Below, one piece after another: positions 26,887 to 34,484 of a DNA stretch of 64,000 nucleotides. Position 1 is the stretch's first letter, and every line of letters starts with the position of its first letter. A program made the position numbers and the translations under genes. This DNA is from Candidatus Pelagibacter sp. TMED118 (GTDB taxonomy: Bacteria; Pseudomonadota; Alphaproteobacteria; Pelagibacterales; Pelagibacteraceae): positions 11,315-75,314 of the forward strand of contig NHFT02000003.1 in assembly GCA_002170205.2 (NCBI GenBank), given 5' to 3'. The notes beneath the pieces were generated by a model. That model saw only the letters and a list, made by a program, of their open reading frames with translations, did no database searches and was not told the origin of the DNA.

Positions 26887-27650
26887 TATATAACCTTTAA
26901 TTTATTTTTTAAAATATCCATAATTTTTGAAATAATTGTGTCTGTATCACCCTCAATTTTTTCAGTTAATTTTTCTGTCTTAGGTAAAAATAGATTCAAA
27001 AAATTTTGAGACTGATTTCCAGGATTCACATCCAGAGTATTTAACTCTTTTCTTTTAGCTCCCATAATACCTTTTAGAGAAGGATATCTAGGCTCGTTTA
27101 TTCCTGACTGAATAGAAATACTTGCTGGAGTAGATAGGGTTACCCATTGAAACCAACCTGACTCTAATTCTCTTTTAACTTTAATTTTATCCTGTTCAAC
27201 CTGTGTTTCAATTGCTAAGGTTGCTGTAGACATATTTAACATCTCTCCAATTAAAACGCCAGTCTGCCCAGCCCCAAGATCATCTGATTGTAGACCAGTA
27301 AAAATAAGATCAAAATTTTCTGTATTTAAGTTTTCAGCAAATAATCTTGCAATTGTTAAAGGATCAGTTGTAACTGATTCATTTTTTATGAAGATACCAC
27401 GGTCAGCTCCTTTGGCTAAACCATCTTTAATTACTTTTGATGTGTTAGCTTCAGACCCTAAAGTTACAACAACTACTTCGGAATCATCTCCTAGGCTTTC
27501 TTTAATTTGTAAGGCTTCTTCAAGCGCATAAGAATCACTTTCGTTAACAACATAATTAACGACTGATTCGTCAATCCATTTTCCAGAATTGTCAACTCTG
27601 ATACTGGATTCATAACTTGGTATTGCTTTTGTTAAAACTGCTATTTTCAT
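26886..27650 (-). CDS. etfB: Electron transfer flavoprotein, beta subunit
   Basis: The 254-residue protein has the ETF-beta features KADRG-like GADRGIFIK, FTGLQSDDLGAGQTG and PRYPSLKGIMGAKRK. It pairs with EtfA and carries the AMP or second FAD site. It is the first gene of the etfB-etfA-oxidoreductase operon. A -10-like box ends only eight bases before the ATG, which suggests a leaderless transcript, and a palindrome lies just upstream. Confidence 0.93.
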   Translation of the reverse strand: MKIAVLTKAIPSYESSIRVDNSGKWIDESVVNYVVNESDSYALEEALQIKESLGDDSEVVVVTLGSEANTSKVIKDGLAKGADRGIFIKNESVTTDPLTIARLFAENLNTENFDLIFTGLQSDDLGAGQTGVLIGEMLNMSTATLAIETQVEQDKIKVKRELESGWFQWVTLSTPASISIQSGINEPRYPSLKGIMGAKRKELNTLDVNPGNQSQNFLNLFLPKTEKLTEKIEGDTDTIISKIMDILKNKLKVI

Positions 27651-27658
27651 AGTTGGTC

Positions 27659-27687
27659 AATATAATCAAAAAAAATTATCAAACAAA
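27659..27687 (-). promoter_or_regulatory. Candidate etfB promoter, near-leaderless
   Basis: On the minus strand TTTGTT and TATATT are 17 bases apart. The -10 box ends eight bases before the etfB ATG, so transcription would start at or next to the start codon. AT-richness weakens the call. Confidence 0.35.
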
Positions 27688-27693
27688 TAAAAT

Positions 27694-27709
27694 CCGACTA
27701 CTTGGTCGG
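27694..27709. promoter_or_regulatory. Candidate operator upstream of etfB
   Basis: CCGAC and GTCGG form a perfect five-base inverted repeat around six bases, in an otherwise AT-rich gap. It ends six bases upstream of the candidate etfB -35 box. The size and form fit a dimeric repressor site such as those of TetR-family regulators of fatty-acid genes; no such regulator is encoded in this window. Confidence 0.4.
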
Positions 27710-27729
27710 TATTTGTATTATTGAAAAAA

Positions 27730-27796
27730 CAGGCTATAAAAGAAAGTTGATAAGCGGGGGAAAGTCTTTCAATCTTTCGCAATTTTTTATAGCCTG
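27730..27796 (-). terminator. Long hairpin with structured loop, terminator or small RNA
   Basis: A perfect 12-base inverted repeat (caggctataaaa / ttttatagcctg) encloses 43 bases that contain a second possible stem (GCG..AAAG against CTTTCGC) and a GGGGG run. On the minus strand the outer stem is followed at once by six T, which fits termination after the zinc-ribbon gene ending at 27852. The large internal loop is more than a simple terminator needs and it may be an independent structured RNA. It matches no riboswitch I know. Confidence 0.5.
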
Positions 27797-27851
27797 ATAA
27801 ATTTACGATTTTAATAATATAGTATTTTTAGTAAGGTATTAAAAGGAAATT

Positions 27852-28259
27852 CTATTCTGAATCTTCTGTGGCAAACTTGGTCCAATCACTAGAAACAGCA
27901 GATTCATCTATAGATGTTTCGGTCTCTGCAGCAACAGTATTGCCACCATGTCGTGCATCATCTTCGTATATATTTAAACTATCTTTCCTTACTTCATACT
28001 TATCTAGTTCTTGTTCTTCATCTTGACTATATAAAGAATCTTTTTCTTCACTATATAAGTCTAAGTCGAAAAAATCTAAATTTTGTACATACCCATTTTC
28101 CATCAGGTATTCAAGAAATGGTAGGTATGCCCTTTGCTTAAGATTAATTTTACATTTAGGACATTTAAGATTTTCCCCAATTTCAGAGGCAATTATTTCT
28201 TCTTGTTTTTCACAGGGACAGATTAATTCATCAATAACGTTATATTCTGGCTTTGACAT
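27852..28259 (-). CDS. Acidic protein with N-terminal zinc-ribbon-like motif
   Basis: The 135-residue protein is not recognised. Residues about 14-36 hold CPC and CPKC, a pattern suited to a small zinc ribbon. The rest, from about residue 60, is strongly acidic and rich in Asp, Glu and Ser and looks disordered. There is no signal or membrane segment. It lies 34 bases after the GlmU-like gene on the same strand and is followed by the hairpin at 27730. It could be a partner or adaptor protein; nothing more can be said. Confidence 0.6.
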   Translation of the reverse strand: MSKPEYNVIDELICPCEKQEEIIASEIGENLKCPKCKINLKQRAYLPFLEYLMENGYVQNLDFFDLDLYSEEKDSLYSQDEEQELDKYEVRKDSLNIYEDDARHGGNTVAAETETSIDESAVSSDWTKFATEDSE

Positions 28260-28293
28260 GATAGAACGAAGATATTATTTGTTTACTACTGTG

Positions 28294-29058
28294 TCAATCT
28301 TTTTTATAGAGGCTCAAAAAAGCATCTTCTACCGAGGAAAAATCGACATTTCTTCTAGCCATAGCTGTTTTTGCAGTATTTTTAAAATCTTCAAAACTAA
28401 TCTTTGTTGTCTTTCCTTTATAGTAAAAAGAAAAAAAAGGTATATGTCTTGGGGGAAATGATTGTGAAACAATGTTAGATCCCATTTCAATGACCGTACC
28501 TGTATTTAAATTTGTTCCTATCGCAGTTTTAACATGGTCTCCGATTATTGAACCAAGAAATATTGAGTTAGTATTAATTAAAGATCCATTCCATTTAATT
28601 GATATTTCTGAGTAATTATTCTTTAAGTTACTTGTAGTTGTCCCAGCGCCTAAATTAACCCAAGATCCAATAAAACTATGTCCAACAAAACCTTCGTGAG
28701 ACTTATTTGAAAAAGGTTGAAAGATAGATGTATGAATCTCGCCCTTAACTTTACAATCATGATTTATTATAGAATTTGAAATATCTGAATGTGATTTAAC
28801 TAGACAATTCTCACCAATAAAAACTGGGCCATTTATTATAGTAAAAGGATCCACTTTAGCAGAATCAGCAATAAAAACAGGTCCAAAAGATTCATTTATA
28901 ATAACATCATTAAACGATGAGTTTGAACTCTCAATATTTTGGAAAAAATAATCAATTTTAGAAATCCATTCCCATGGATATTTTAAACCTTGCTTAGGCA
29001 AAAATACTTTATCATTAATTATTAAATTTGAATGAATAATTTTATTAATACTGTCCAT
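28294..29058 (-). CDS. GlmU-like left-handed beta-helix protein, no nucleotidyltransferase domain
   Basis: The 254-residue protein matches the C-terminal part of the GlmU-like 'putative sugar nucleotidyltransferase' family of Bacteroidetes and relatives (TIGR03991 type). Seen here are the YPWEWISK entry, hexapeptide repeats (GPVFIGENC), GEIHTSIFQPFSNKSHEGFVGHS read in parts as QPFSNKSHEG, and WVNLGAGTTTSNLKNNY with IGTNLNTGTV. The N-terminal domain, of about 130 or more residues in the full-length family as I recall it, is missing. It may therefore be an acetyltransferase-like half only. The gene overlaps the upstream GT9-like gene by one base. Confidence 0.8.
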   Translation of the reverse strand: MDSINKIIHSNLIINDKVFLPKQGLKYPWEWISKIDYFFQNIESSNSSFNDVIINESFGPVFIADSAKVDPFTIINGPVFIGENCLVKSHSDISNSIINHDCKVKGEIHTSIFQPFSNKSHEGFVGHSFIGSWVNLGAGTTTSNLKNNYSEISIKWNGSLINTNSIFLGSIIGDHVKTAIGTNLNTGTVIEMGSNIVSQSFPPRHIPFFSFYYKGKTTKISFEDFKNTAKTAMARRNVDFSSVEDAFLSLYKKD

Positions 29059-29585
29059 TATATTTCTATAAACTGTTGAATCATTTTAAAAGTTCCACCT
29101 AAATCCTTTTGATAATTTGTATCCAATACAACATTATAATATTTTTTTGAATTATCATAATTAAAACCCATTCGTACTTTAGTATTTGCAAAGAAACTTA
29201 GGTAAGCCCCAAATCGACTAAAAGATACATTTAAATCAATCATATTTTCGAAATTATAGCCTCGAATTTTCTGAACAAAAACTTCTCTCGGTAAACCCAT
29301 CGAGTTCATATCTTTGTAAGAGTACTTAATACACTTTGTGATGATCTGATCTGGATAAAAATTCAAAATAGAATCTTTCAGAAGAAAAGTTATTTCACCT
29401 TCCGCTTTTTCATAAAATAGTTTTGCTAAATCGAATGCAATATCACTATCTGGAAGAATTATTAATGTTGAACCATTATATAAATTTTTTGAATCAACGT
29501 CCTTGAAAACGTTTTTGTATTTTGTACTAATGAGAAATTTTTCTTTTAAGCTTAATTTTATTTTCATAAGGTAATTTAATTGCAT
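29058..29585 (-). CDS. GT9/heptosyltransferase-like protein (DUF6913-like)
   Basis: The 175-residue protein weakly resembles the N-terminal half of ADP-heptose:LPS glycosyltransferases and the DUF6913 family. It has a Rossmann-like series TLIILPDSDIAFDLAKLFYEK, given in parts as TLIILP and DIAFDLAKLF, then MIDLNVSFSRFGAYLSFFANTKVRMGF. It is too short for a full glycosyltransferase. ATG at 29585 or 29567 are both possible, with no ribosome site in front of either. It overlaps the GlmU-like gene by one base, so both may serve envelope sugar metabolism. Confidence 0.55.
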   Translation of the reverse strand: MQLNYLMKIKLSLKEKFLISTKYKNVFKDVDSKNLYNGSTLIILPDSDIAFDLAKLFYEKAEGEITFLLKDSILNFYPDQIITKCIKYSYKDMNSMGLPREVFVQKIRGYNFENMIDLNVSFSRFGAYLSFFANTKVRMGFNYDNSKKYYNVVLDTNYQKDLGGTFKMIQQFIEI

Positions 29586-29625
29586 TAATTAGAATAATTA
29601 ATTTTTTTAAGAGTTAATTTAAGAC

Positions 29626-31110
29626 ATGTCAAAAAATAAATTTGGAAAATTTCCATATGCAAAAGGTATATACAAGAATATGTACAAAGATCGGCTATGG
29701 ACAATGCGACAGTATGCAGGCTTTTCTACTGTTGCAGAATCAAATTCGAGATATTTAAAACTAATACGCAATGGTGTAAGCGGACTTTCAGTTGCTTTTG
29801 ATTTACCCACTCAAATGGGTTATGATTCAGATGATAATATGTCTTTTGGTGAAGTTGGAAAATCAGGAGTTCCAATATCATCTTTATCTGATATGGAAAA
29901 TTTATTTAATGAAATTGATTTAGAAAAAATTTCTGTATCAATGACAATAAATGCAACTGCTCCAATTTTATTAGCGTTTTATGTTGCAGCTGCAAAAAAA
30001 AGAGGAGATGATTTAAGTATTCTTAAAGGCACTTTGCAAAATGATATTCTAAAAGAGTATATAGCAAGGGGGACTTATATTTTTCCAGTTGAACACTCTT
30101 TAAGACTCACATCAGATATTTTTGATTTTTGTCAAAATAATCTTCCAAAATGGAATAGCATATCAATATCAGGGTATCATATTAGAGAAGCAGGAAGTAC
30201 TGCTGTTCAAGAGCTTGCATTTACCTTTGCAAATGCAATTACATATCTGGAAAATGCTAAAAAAAAAGGAATTGATCTGGAAAGATTAACAGAACAGGTT
30301 TCATTTTTCTTCAATGCGCATAGAGATTTTTTTGAAGAGGTATCAAAATTTAGAGCAGCAAGAATAATATGGTCTCACATAGTTAAAGATAGATTTCAAA
30401 TTAAAAATACTAAATCGCAACTTTGTAGATTTCATGTTCAAACTGGTGGATCTACTTTGACAGCGCAACAAGTTGATAATAATATAGCTAGAACTACTTT
30501 AGAAAGCCTAGCAGCTGTTTTCGGAGGTGCACAATCAATACACACAAACGGAAAAGATGAAGCAATAAGTCTACCAACAGAAGAGAATGCTACAACTGCG
30601 CTAAGAATTCAACAAATTATTGCTTATGAAAGCGGAGTTACACGTTTTGTCGATCCCATTGGCGATAGTAAAGTCGTAAGAAACTTAACTAAAACAATTG
30701 TTGAGCAGGTTAATTTAAAGATTGATGACATTTTTAATAAAGGCGGTATGGAAGTTTTAATCGAAAATGGCGTAATTCAGCAAGAAATAGAAGATTCAGC
30801 CTTTACGTTCCAAAAAAATATTGACTCTATTAAGACTGTAATGGTTGGAGTAAATAAATATAAATCTGAAAAAAGTGATACTGAAAATGTGAAACCTTTT
30901 AATGATCAATCTGATAAAAGAGTTTCTAGTTTGAAGAATTTTAAAGAAAAGCGTAATCAGAATAAAATGGATAAAGCTCTTAAAGAATTAATAGCTGCTG
31001 CTAAATCTGATACAAATTTAATTCCTAAAATAATTAATTGTTCAGAGCAGGATTGCACGTTAGGAGAAATAGTATTTGCTTTAAAACAAGTTTTTGGTGA
31101 ATATTCATAA
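29626..31110 (+). CDS. Methylmalonyl-CoA mutase family, catalytic (large) subunit
   Basis: The 494-residue protein is the TIM-barrel catalytic domain of acyl-CoA mutases: FPYAKGIY, DRLWTMRQYAGFS, SVAFDLPTQMGYDSD, TLQNDILKEYIARGTYIFP and SISGYHIREAGSTA. The Tyr in RQYAGF is the residue that favours methylmalonyl-CoA in known enzymes. The C-terminal cobalamin-binding domain is absent, so a separate small subunit must be encoded elsewhere. The usual GGSY-VE-LT motif is replaced by GDSKVVRNLT, and the C-terminal linker after 420 is Lys-rich. The reaction would be interconversion of methylmalonyl-CoA and succinyl-CoA. Confidence 0.86.
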   Translation: MSKNKFGKFPYAKGIYKNMYKDRLWTMRQYAGFSTVAESNSRYLKLIRNGVSGLSVAFDLPTQMGYDSDDNMSFGEVGKSGVPISSLSDMENLFNEIDLEKISVSMTINATAPILLAFYVAAAKKRGDDLSILKGTLQNDILKEYIARGTYIFPVEHSLRLTSDIFDFCQNNLPKWNSISISGYHIREAGSTAVQELAFTFANAITYLENAKKKGIDLERLTEQVSFFFNAHRDFFEEVSKFRAARIIWSHIVKDRFQIKNTKSQLCRFHVQTGGSTLTAQQVDNNIARTTLESLAAVFGGAQSIHTNGKDEAISLPTEENATTALRIQQIIAYESGVTRFVDPIGDSKVVRNLTKTIVEQVNLKIDDIFNKGGMEVLIENGVIQQEIEDSAFTFQKNIDSIKTVMVGVNKYKSEKSDTENVKPFNDQSDKRVSSLKNFKEKRNQNKMDKALKELIAAAKSDTNLIPKIINCSEQDCTLGEIVFALKQVFGEYS

Positions 31111-31161
31111 AAATTGGAACATCTTTTACACAAAAAAGTAAGAATCATAGGAGGAAAAATA

Positions 31162-31731
31162 ATGAATAAAAATTTAATGTTAATTCTGTCAGCTTTTATT
31201 ATGATTAGCTGCTCTGGAACAGTTCCTAGTATTGGAAATGAAGCTTCTGTTCAAAAAGTTGAACAGAGTAGTGAAGAAGTTCAGCAACAGGAAGTATCAG
31301 TAGAAACCTTTACTGTTCAAGAACCTGAATCACCACCAATTCCTGTTACTGTATTTGAGCCTTATATGATTAAAAGAGGTGATTTTCTTACAAAAATAGC
31401 TTTGAGAGAATATGGTGATGCATCTATGTGGAGAGATATTTATAGTTGGAACAAAGATGAAATTGGAGAAAATCCAGATAGACTTTATCCATATAATTTT
31501 TTATCGCTAAAAAGAGAGTCTTCAAATATCAGAGATTGTGTACCAGAATTTTTTGATTATACTATTCAGTCAGGTGATACAGCATGGAACCTTGCTCAAA
31601 GAGTTTATGGTGATGAATTAGCTTGGGTGGTTATTTATGTTGATAATGCTGATCTAATAAAATCAAATGATGGCATTTTGCAACCAGGAACCTCTTTCAA
31701 GATGAGAAAAAAACTTGATCCTTGCAGTTAA
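31162..31731 (+). CDS. Lipoprotein with two LysM domains
   Basis: From the ATG at 31162, which follows a strong TAGGAGG site, the 189-residue protein begins with a lipoprotein signal (lipobox ending ISC, Cys17). A Gln/Glu/Val-rich linker follows, then two LysM-like domains: one near 75-125 beginning with MIKRGDFLTKIALREYGD, and one near 140-187 with YTIQSGDTAWNLAQRVYGD. LysM domains bind peptidoglycan glycan chains, so it probably tethers the outer membrane to the wall. An in-frame ATG at 31114 is poorer. Confidence 0.88.
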   Translation: MNKNLMLILSAFIMISCSGTVPSIGNEASVQKVEQSSEEVQQQEVSVETFTVQEPESPPIPVTVFEPYMIKRGDFLTKIALREYGDASMWRDIYSWNKDEIGENPDRLYPYNFLSLKRESSNIRDCVPEFFDYTIQSGDTAWNLAQRVYGDELAWVVIYVDNADLIKSNDGILQPGTSFKMRKKLDPCS

Positions 31732-32315
31732 AATTAAAAGATATTTCTCTTAATACTAATTGGGTAAAGGCTGGTAACTCTTCATTTATTTACTTTGATG
31801 AAATTGGTTCAACTTTAGACATAGCTCTAGACCAAAAATATCAATCTAATTTTGTTGGAAGTATTGTTATAACCGATAATCAAACAAATGGGAGAGGTAC
31901 TTATAATAAGAGTTGGTTTTGTGAACCTTTTAAGGATTTAACTTTCAGTATTATATTAGGGAATCAATATAATTTTAGTCAAATCTTGGTTGACGAAGTA
32001 TGTAAATCAGTACTTCTAGTGTTAAAAAATCTTGGTATTGATGGATACAAAAAAGAACCTAATGATATATATATTGATGGAAAAAAAATTGCAGGTATTT
32101 TATTGTCTAATCTAAGCTCAATTAACGCATTACCTTATCAAGCTATAAGTATAGGTATGAATATAAATTCAAATTTAAATGGAATTGATTCATCTACAGA
32201 AGCAATTAGTACCTCACTTCTTCAGCAAACAGGACAAAATCATAATAGAGAGGATATTTTATGCAAATTAATTGAATCGATAGATAAAGCTATTCAAAAG
32301 CTGATATATCCGTGA
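31722..32315 (+). CDS. birA: Biotin--[acetyl-CoA-carboxylase] ligase
   Basis: The 197-residue protein is a short, catalytic-domain-only biotin ligase, lacking the DNA-binding and most of the C-terminal domain of E. coli BirA. DEIGSTLDIA, TNGRGTYNKSWF, DIYIDGKKIAGIL and SIGMNIN match the family in order. In the biotin-binding loop the usual GRGRxGRxW is changed to GRGTYNKSW. It starts with TTG, 10 bases inside the end of the LysM gene. It attaches biotin to carboxylases such as propionyl-CoA carboxylase, which works just before methylmalonyl-CoA mutase. Its last 26 bases overlap the convergent gcdH-like gene. Confidence 0.82.
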   Translation: MQLKLKDISLNTNWVKAGNSSFIYFDEIGSTLDIALDQKYQSNFVGSIVITDNQTNGRGTYNKSWFCEPFKDLTFSIILGNQYNFSQILVDEVCKSVLLVLKNLGIDGYKKEPNDIYIDGKKIAGILLSNLSSINALPYQAISIGMNINSNLNGIDSSTEAISTSLLQQTGQNHNREDILCKLIESIDKAIQKLIYP

Positions 32316-33459
32316 TTTTTTGTCCAAGAATAAGAGTATGAATTTCATGAGTGCCCTCATATGTATATACAGTTTCAAGGTTCATCATATGTCTCATCAC
32401 AGAATAATCATCCATAATACCATTTGCCCCTAGAATTTCACGAGCACTTTTTGCGCAGTCTCTAGCAATTGCTACGTTATTTTTTTTCCCGAGCGATATA
32501 TGTGAAAAGTCCAATGAACCATCATCTTTTAACTTACCTAATTGAATAGCTAGTAATTGTGCTTTAGTTATTTCTTGAACCATATTCACTAATTTTTGTT
32601 GCGTTAATTGAAAACCTGCTATTGGTTTTGAAAATTGCTTTCTATCTTTACTGTAATTAAGTGCAACTTCATAACAATCAATTGCTGCACCTATAGTACC
32701 CCAAACAATTGAATACCTAGCTTGCGTTAGACATGATAATGGTCCTTTTAAACCTTCAACACCAGGTAATCTATTACTATCAGATACTCTAACATCTTTC
32801 ATAAATAATTCTGAGGTGATAGAAGCTCTTAAGCTCATTTTGCCATGGATATTTGTTGAAGTAAATCCTTCCATTCCTTTTTCAAGCAAAAATCCTCTAA
32901 CTACATCTTCTTCATCTTTTGCCCATACAACAGCAACATCAGCAATTGAGCCATTTGTAATCCACATTTTTGAGCCATTAATTATCCAATCATCGCCATC
33001 TTTAACTGCTTTTGTAGTCATTCCACTTGGATCAGATCCATGGTTTGATTCTGTAAGCCCAAAACAGCCTACTGCTTTTCCAGAGGCAAGCTTAGGAAGC
33101 CATTTTTCTTTTTGCTGTTCTGAACCATATTCAAAAATTGGATACATAACTAATCCACCCTGAACACTACAAACTGATCTTAAGCCGGAATCGCCTTTTT
33201 CAAGCTCTTGCATTATAAGACCATATGCAGTATTACTGATTTCACTTCCACCATATTTTTTTGGGAGCGTTGCTCCAAAAAAACCAAGCTCTCCCATCTT
33301 CCCAATTAATTCTTTTGGGAATGAGCCCTTTTCATAATACTCATTAACAATAGGTAAAAATTCTTTAACCACGAATTCGTTTGCAGTCTTCTGAATTAAT
33401 AACTCTTCATCTGTTAAGAGTGATGTAATGTTACAAAAATCTGGTCCTATATATTTCAT
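32290..33459 (-). CDS. gcdH: Glutaryl-CoA dehydrogenase
   Basis: The 389-residue acyl-CoA dehydrogenase matches the glutaryl-CoA dehydrogenase group: CFGLTESNHGSDPSGM, GSKMWITNGSIADVAVVWA, RGFLLEKGMEGF, and the C-terminal YTYEGTHEIHTLILGQKIT with the catalytic Glu. It oxidises and decarboxylates glutaryl-CoA to crotonyl-CoA in lysine and tryptophan breakdown and passes electrons to ETF, encoded at 25915-27650. The end overlaps the biotin ligase gene by 26 bases on the other strand. Confidence 0.92.
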   Translation of the reverse strand: MKYIGPDFCNITSLLTDEELLIQKTANEFVVKEFLPIVNEYYEKGSFPKELIGKMGELGFFGATLPKKYGGSEISNTAYGLIMQELEKGDSGLRSVCSVQGGLVMYPIFEYGSEQQKEKWLPKLASGKAVGCFGLTESNHGSDPSGMTTKAVKDGDDWIINGSKMWITNGSIADVAVVWAKDEEDVVRGFLLEKGMEGFTSTNIHGKMSLRASITSELFMKDVRVSDSNRLPGVEGLKGPLSCLTQARYSIVWGTIGAAIDCYEVALNYSKDRKQFSKPIAGFQLTQQKLVNMVQEITKAQLLAIQLGKLKDDGSLDFSHISLGKKNNVAIARDCAKSAREILGANGIMDDYSVMRHMMNLETVYTYEGTHEIHTLILGQKITDISAFE

Positions 33460-33497
33460 GCTTTAAATTTAATTTATGTTAACTAGTGGATTTTAAA

Positions 33498-34277
33498 CTA
33501 AAAAAGTAAATCTGAAACCCCTTCAAATAAAGTAGAATTTGTGGCTATAATTGTATCTGTAACAAGTGTTTTCTTTTGATTATAAATAATTTTTTTATCG
33601 TTAATTGTTTTAAAAACACCCCCAGCTTCATTCACTAAACAATCTCCAGCACAAATATCCCATTCATTTTTTGGAGCAATAGTTGCAAATATATCGTATT
33701 TACCAGCACTTACTAGTGCTAATTTATATGCCACACTTCCAATAGGATCAATTGAATTGAAATTATTTCTATAAGGCTCCCATTCTTTTCTTTTCACTTC
33801 ACTTCTGCTAACAACTATAGATGATTCTACCAATGATCGTTTATCGCTTATTTTCATTTTAGTTCCATTATAATGAATACCTTTTCCTTTTTGACAGGAA
33901 AACATTTCATCTTTAGCAGGATTATAAATAACACCAACGACGGGCTCTCCTTTATTTACAAATGCAACACTAACAGAAAAATGTGGCACTCCATCGATAA
34001 ACTCCTTGGTACCATCGAGGGGATCTACAATCCAAACACTATCTTTTGACAATCTTTCTTTTGTATCTACTGTTTCTTCTGACAACCAACCATGGTCAGG
34101 AAATTCTCCAGAAATAAATTGATATAAATATTGATCAGCTTTTTTATCTGCAATTGTTACTGGGTTATCAACACCTTTCATCATAATTTCTTTATTATCT
34201 TTTAAAAAGAAATCCATTAATATTTTTCCAGCATTTCTAGATGCGACTTTTGCTGCTATTAATTCTTCATTAAACAT
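33498..34277 (-). CDS. cysQ: 3'(2'),5'-bisphosphate nucleotidase CysQ-like
   Basis: The 259-residue protein is of the lithium-sensitive FIG superfamily: GWLSEET metal ligand, VWIVDPLDGTKEFIDG and the C-terminal EWDICAGDCLVNEAGG. The order and the GTKEF sequence fit CysQ, which removes the 3' phosphate of PAP from sulfate assimilation or coenzyme A metabolism. An inositol monophosphatase role is the alternative. It lies 38 bases upstream of gcdH, same strand. Confidence 0.88.
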   Translation of the reverse strand: MFNEELIAAKVASRNAGKILMDFFLKDNKEIMMKGVDNPVTIADKKADQYLYQFISGEFPDHGWLSEETVDTKERLSKDSVWIVDPLDGTKEFIDGVPHFSVSVAFVNKGEPVVGVIYNPAKDEMFSCQKGKGIHYNGTKMKISDKRSLVESSIVVSRSEVKRKEWEPYRNNFNSIDPIGSVAYKLALVSAGKYDIFATIAPKNEWDICAGDCLVNEAGGVFKTINDKKIIYNQKKTLVTDTIIATNSTLFEGVSDLLF

Positions 34278-34449
34278 TAGGCTTGATTATATGTATTTTA
34301 AATGTAAATTTCGTTAAATTAATATGAATTTGAGAGCGGAAGCAAATTTTGAAGCTAAAAGCAAAACAGTTTTTTATAATTTTTTTTTAAAGTAAAAGTT
34401 AATTTTCTTATAAAAAATTTCTTCTCAACCTCAATTCAAAAATAAATAG

Positions 34450-34465
34450 GTCAGTTAATACTGAC
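34450..34465 (+). promoter_or_regulatory. Small hairpin in the RNase G/E leader
   Basis: GTCAGT-TAAT-ACTGAC is a perfect six-base stem with a four-base loop, ending 19 bases before the RNase gene ATG. In E. coli, RNase E controls its own mRNA through leader hairpins; a like role here is a guess. The rest of the 207-base gap (34278-34484) shows no gene, only AT-rich sequence and poly-T runs. Confidence 0.3.
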
Positions 34466-34484
34466 ATGAAGAGGTTATATAAAG

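Noticed and set aside
27651..27851. Known riboswitch in the etfB upstream gap
   Set aside because: Compared mentally with cobalamin, TPP, SAM, fluoride, preQ1 and c-di-GMP consensus cores; none matched.
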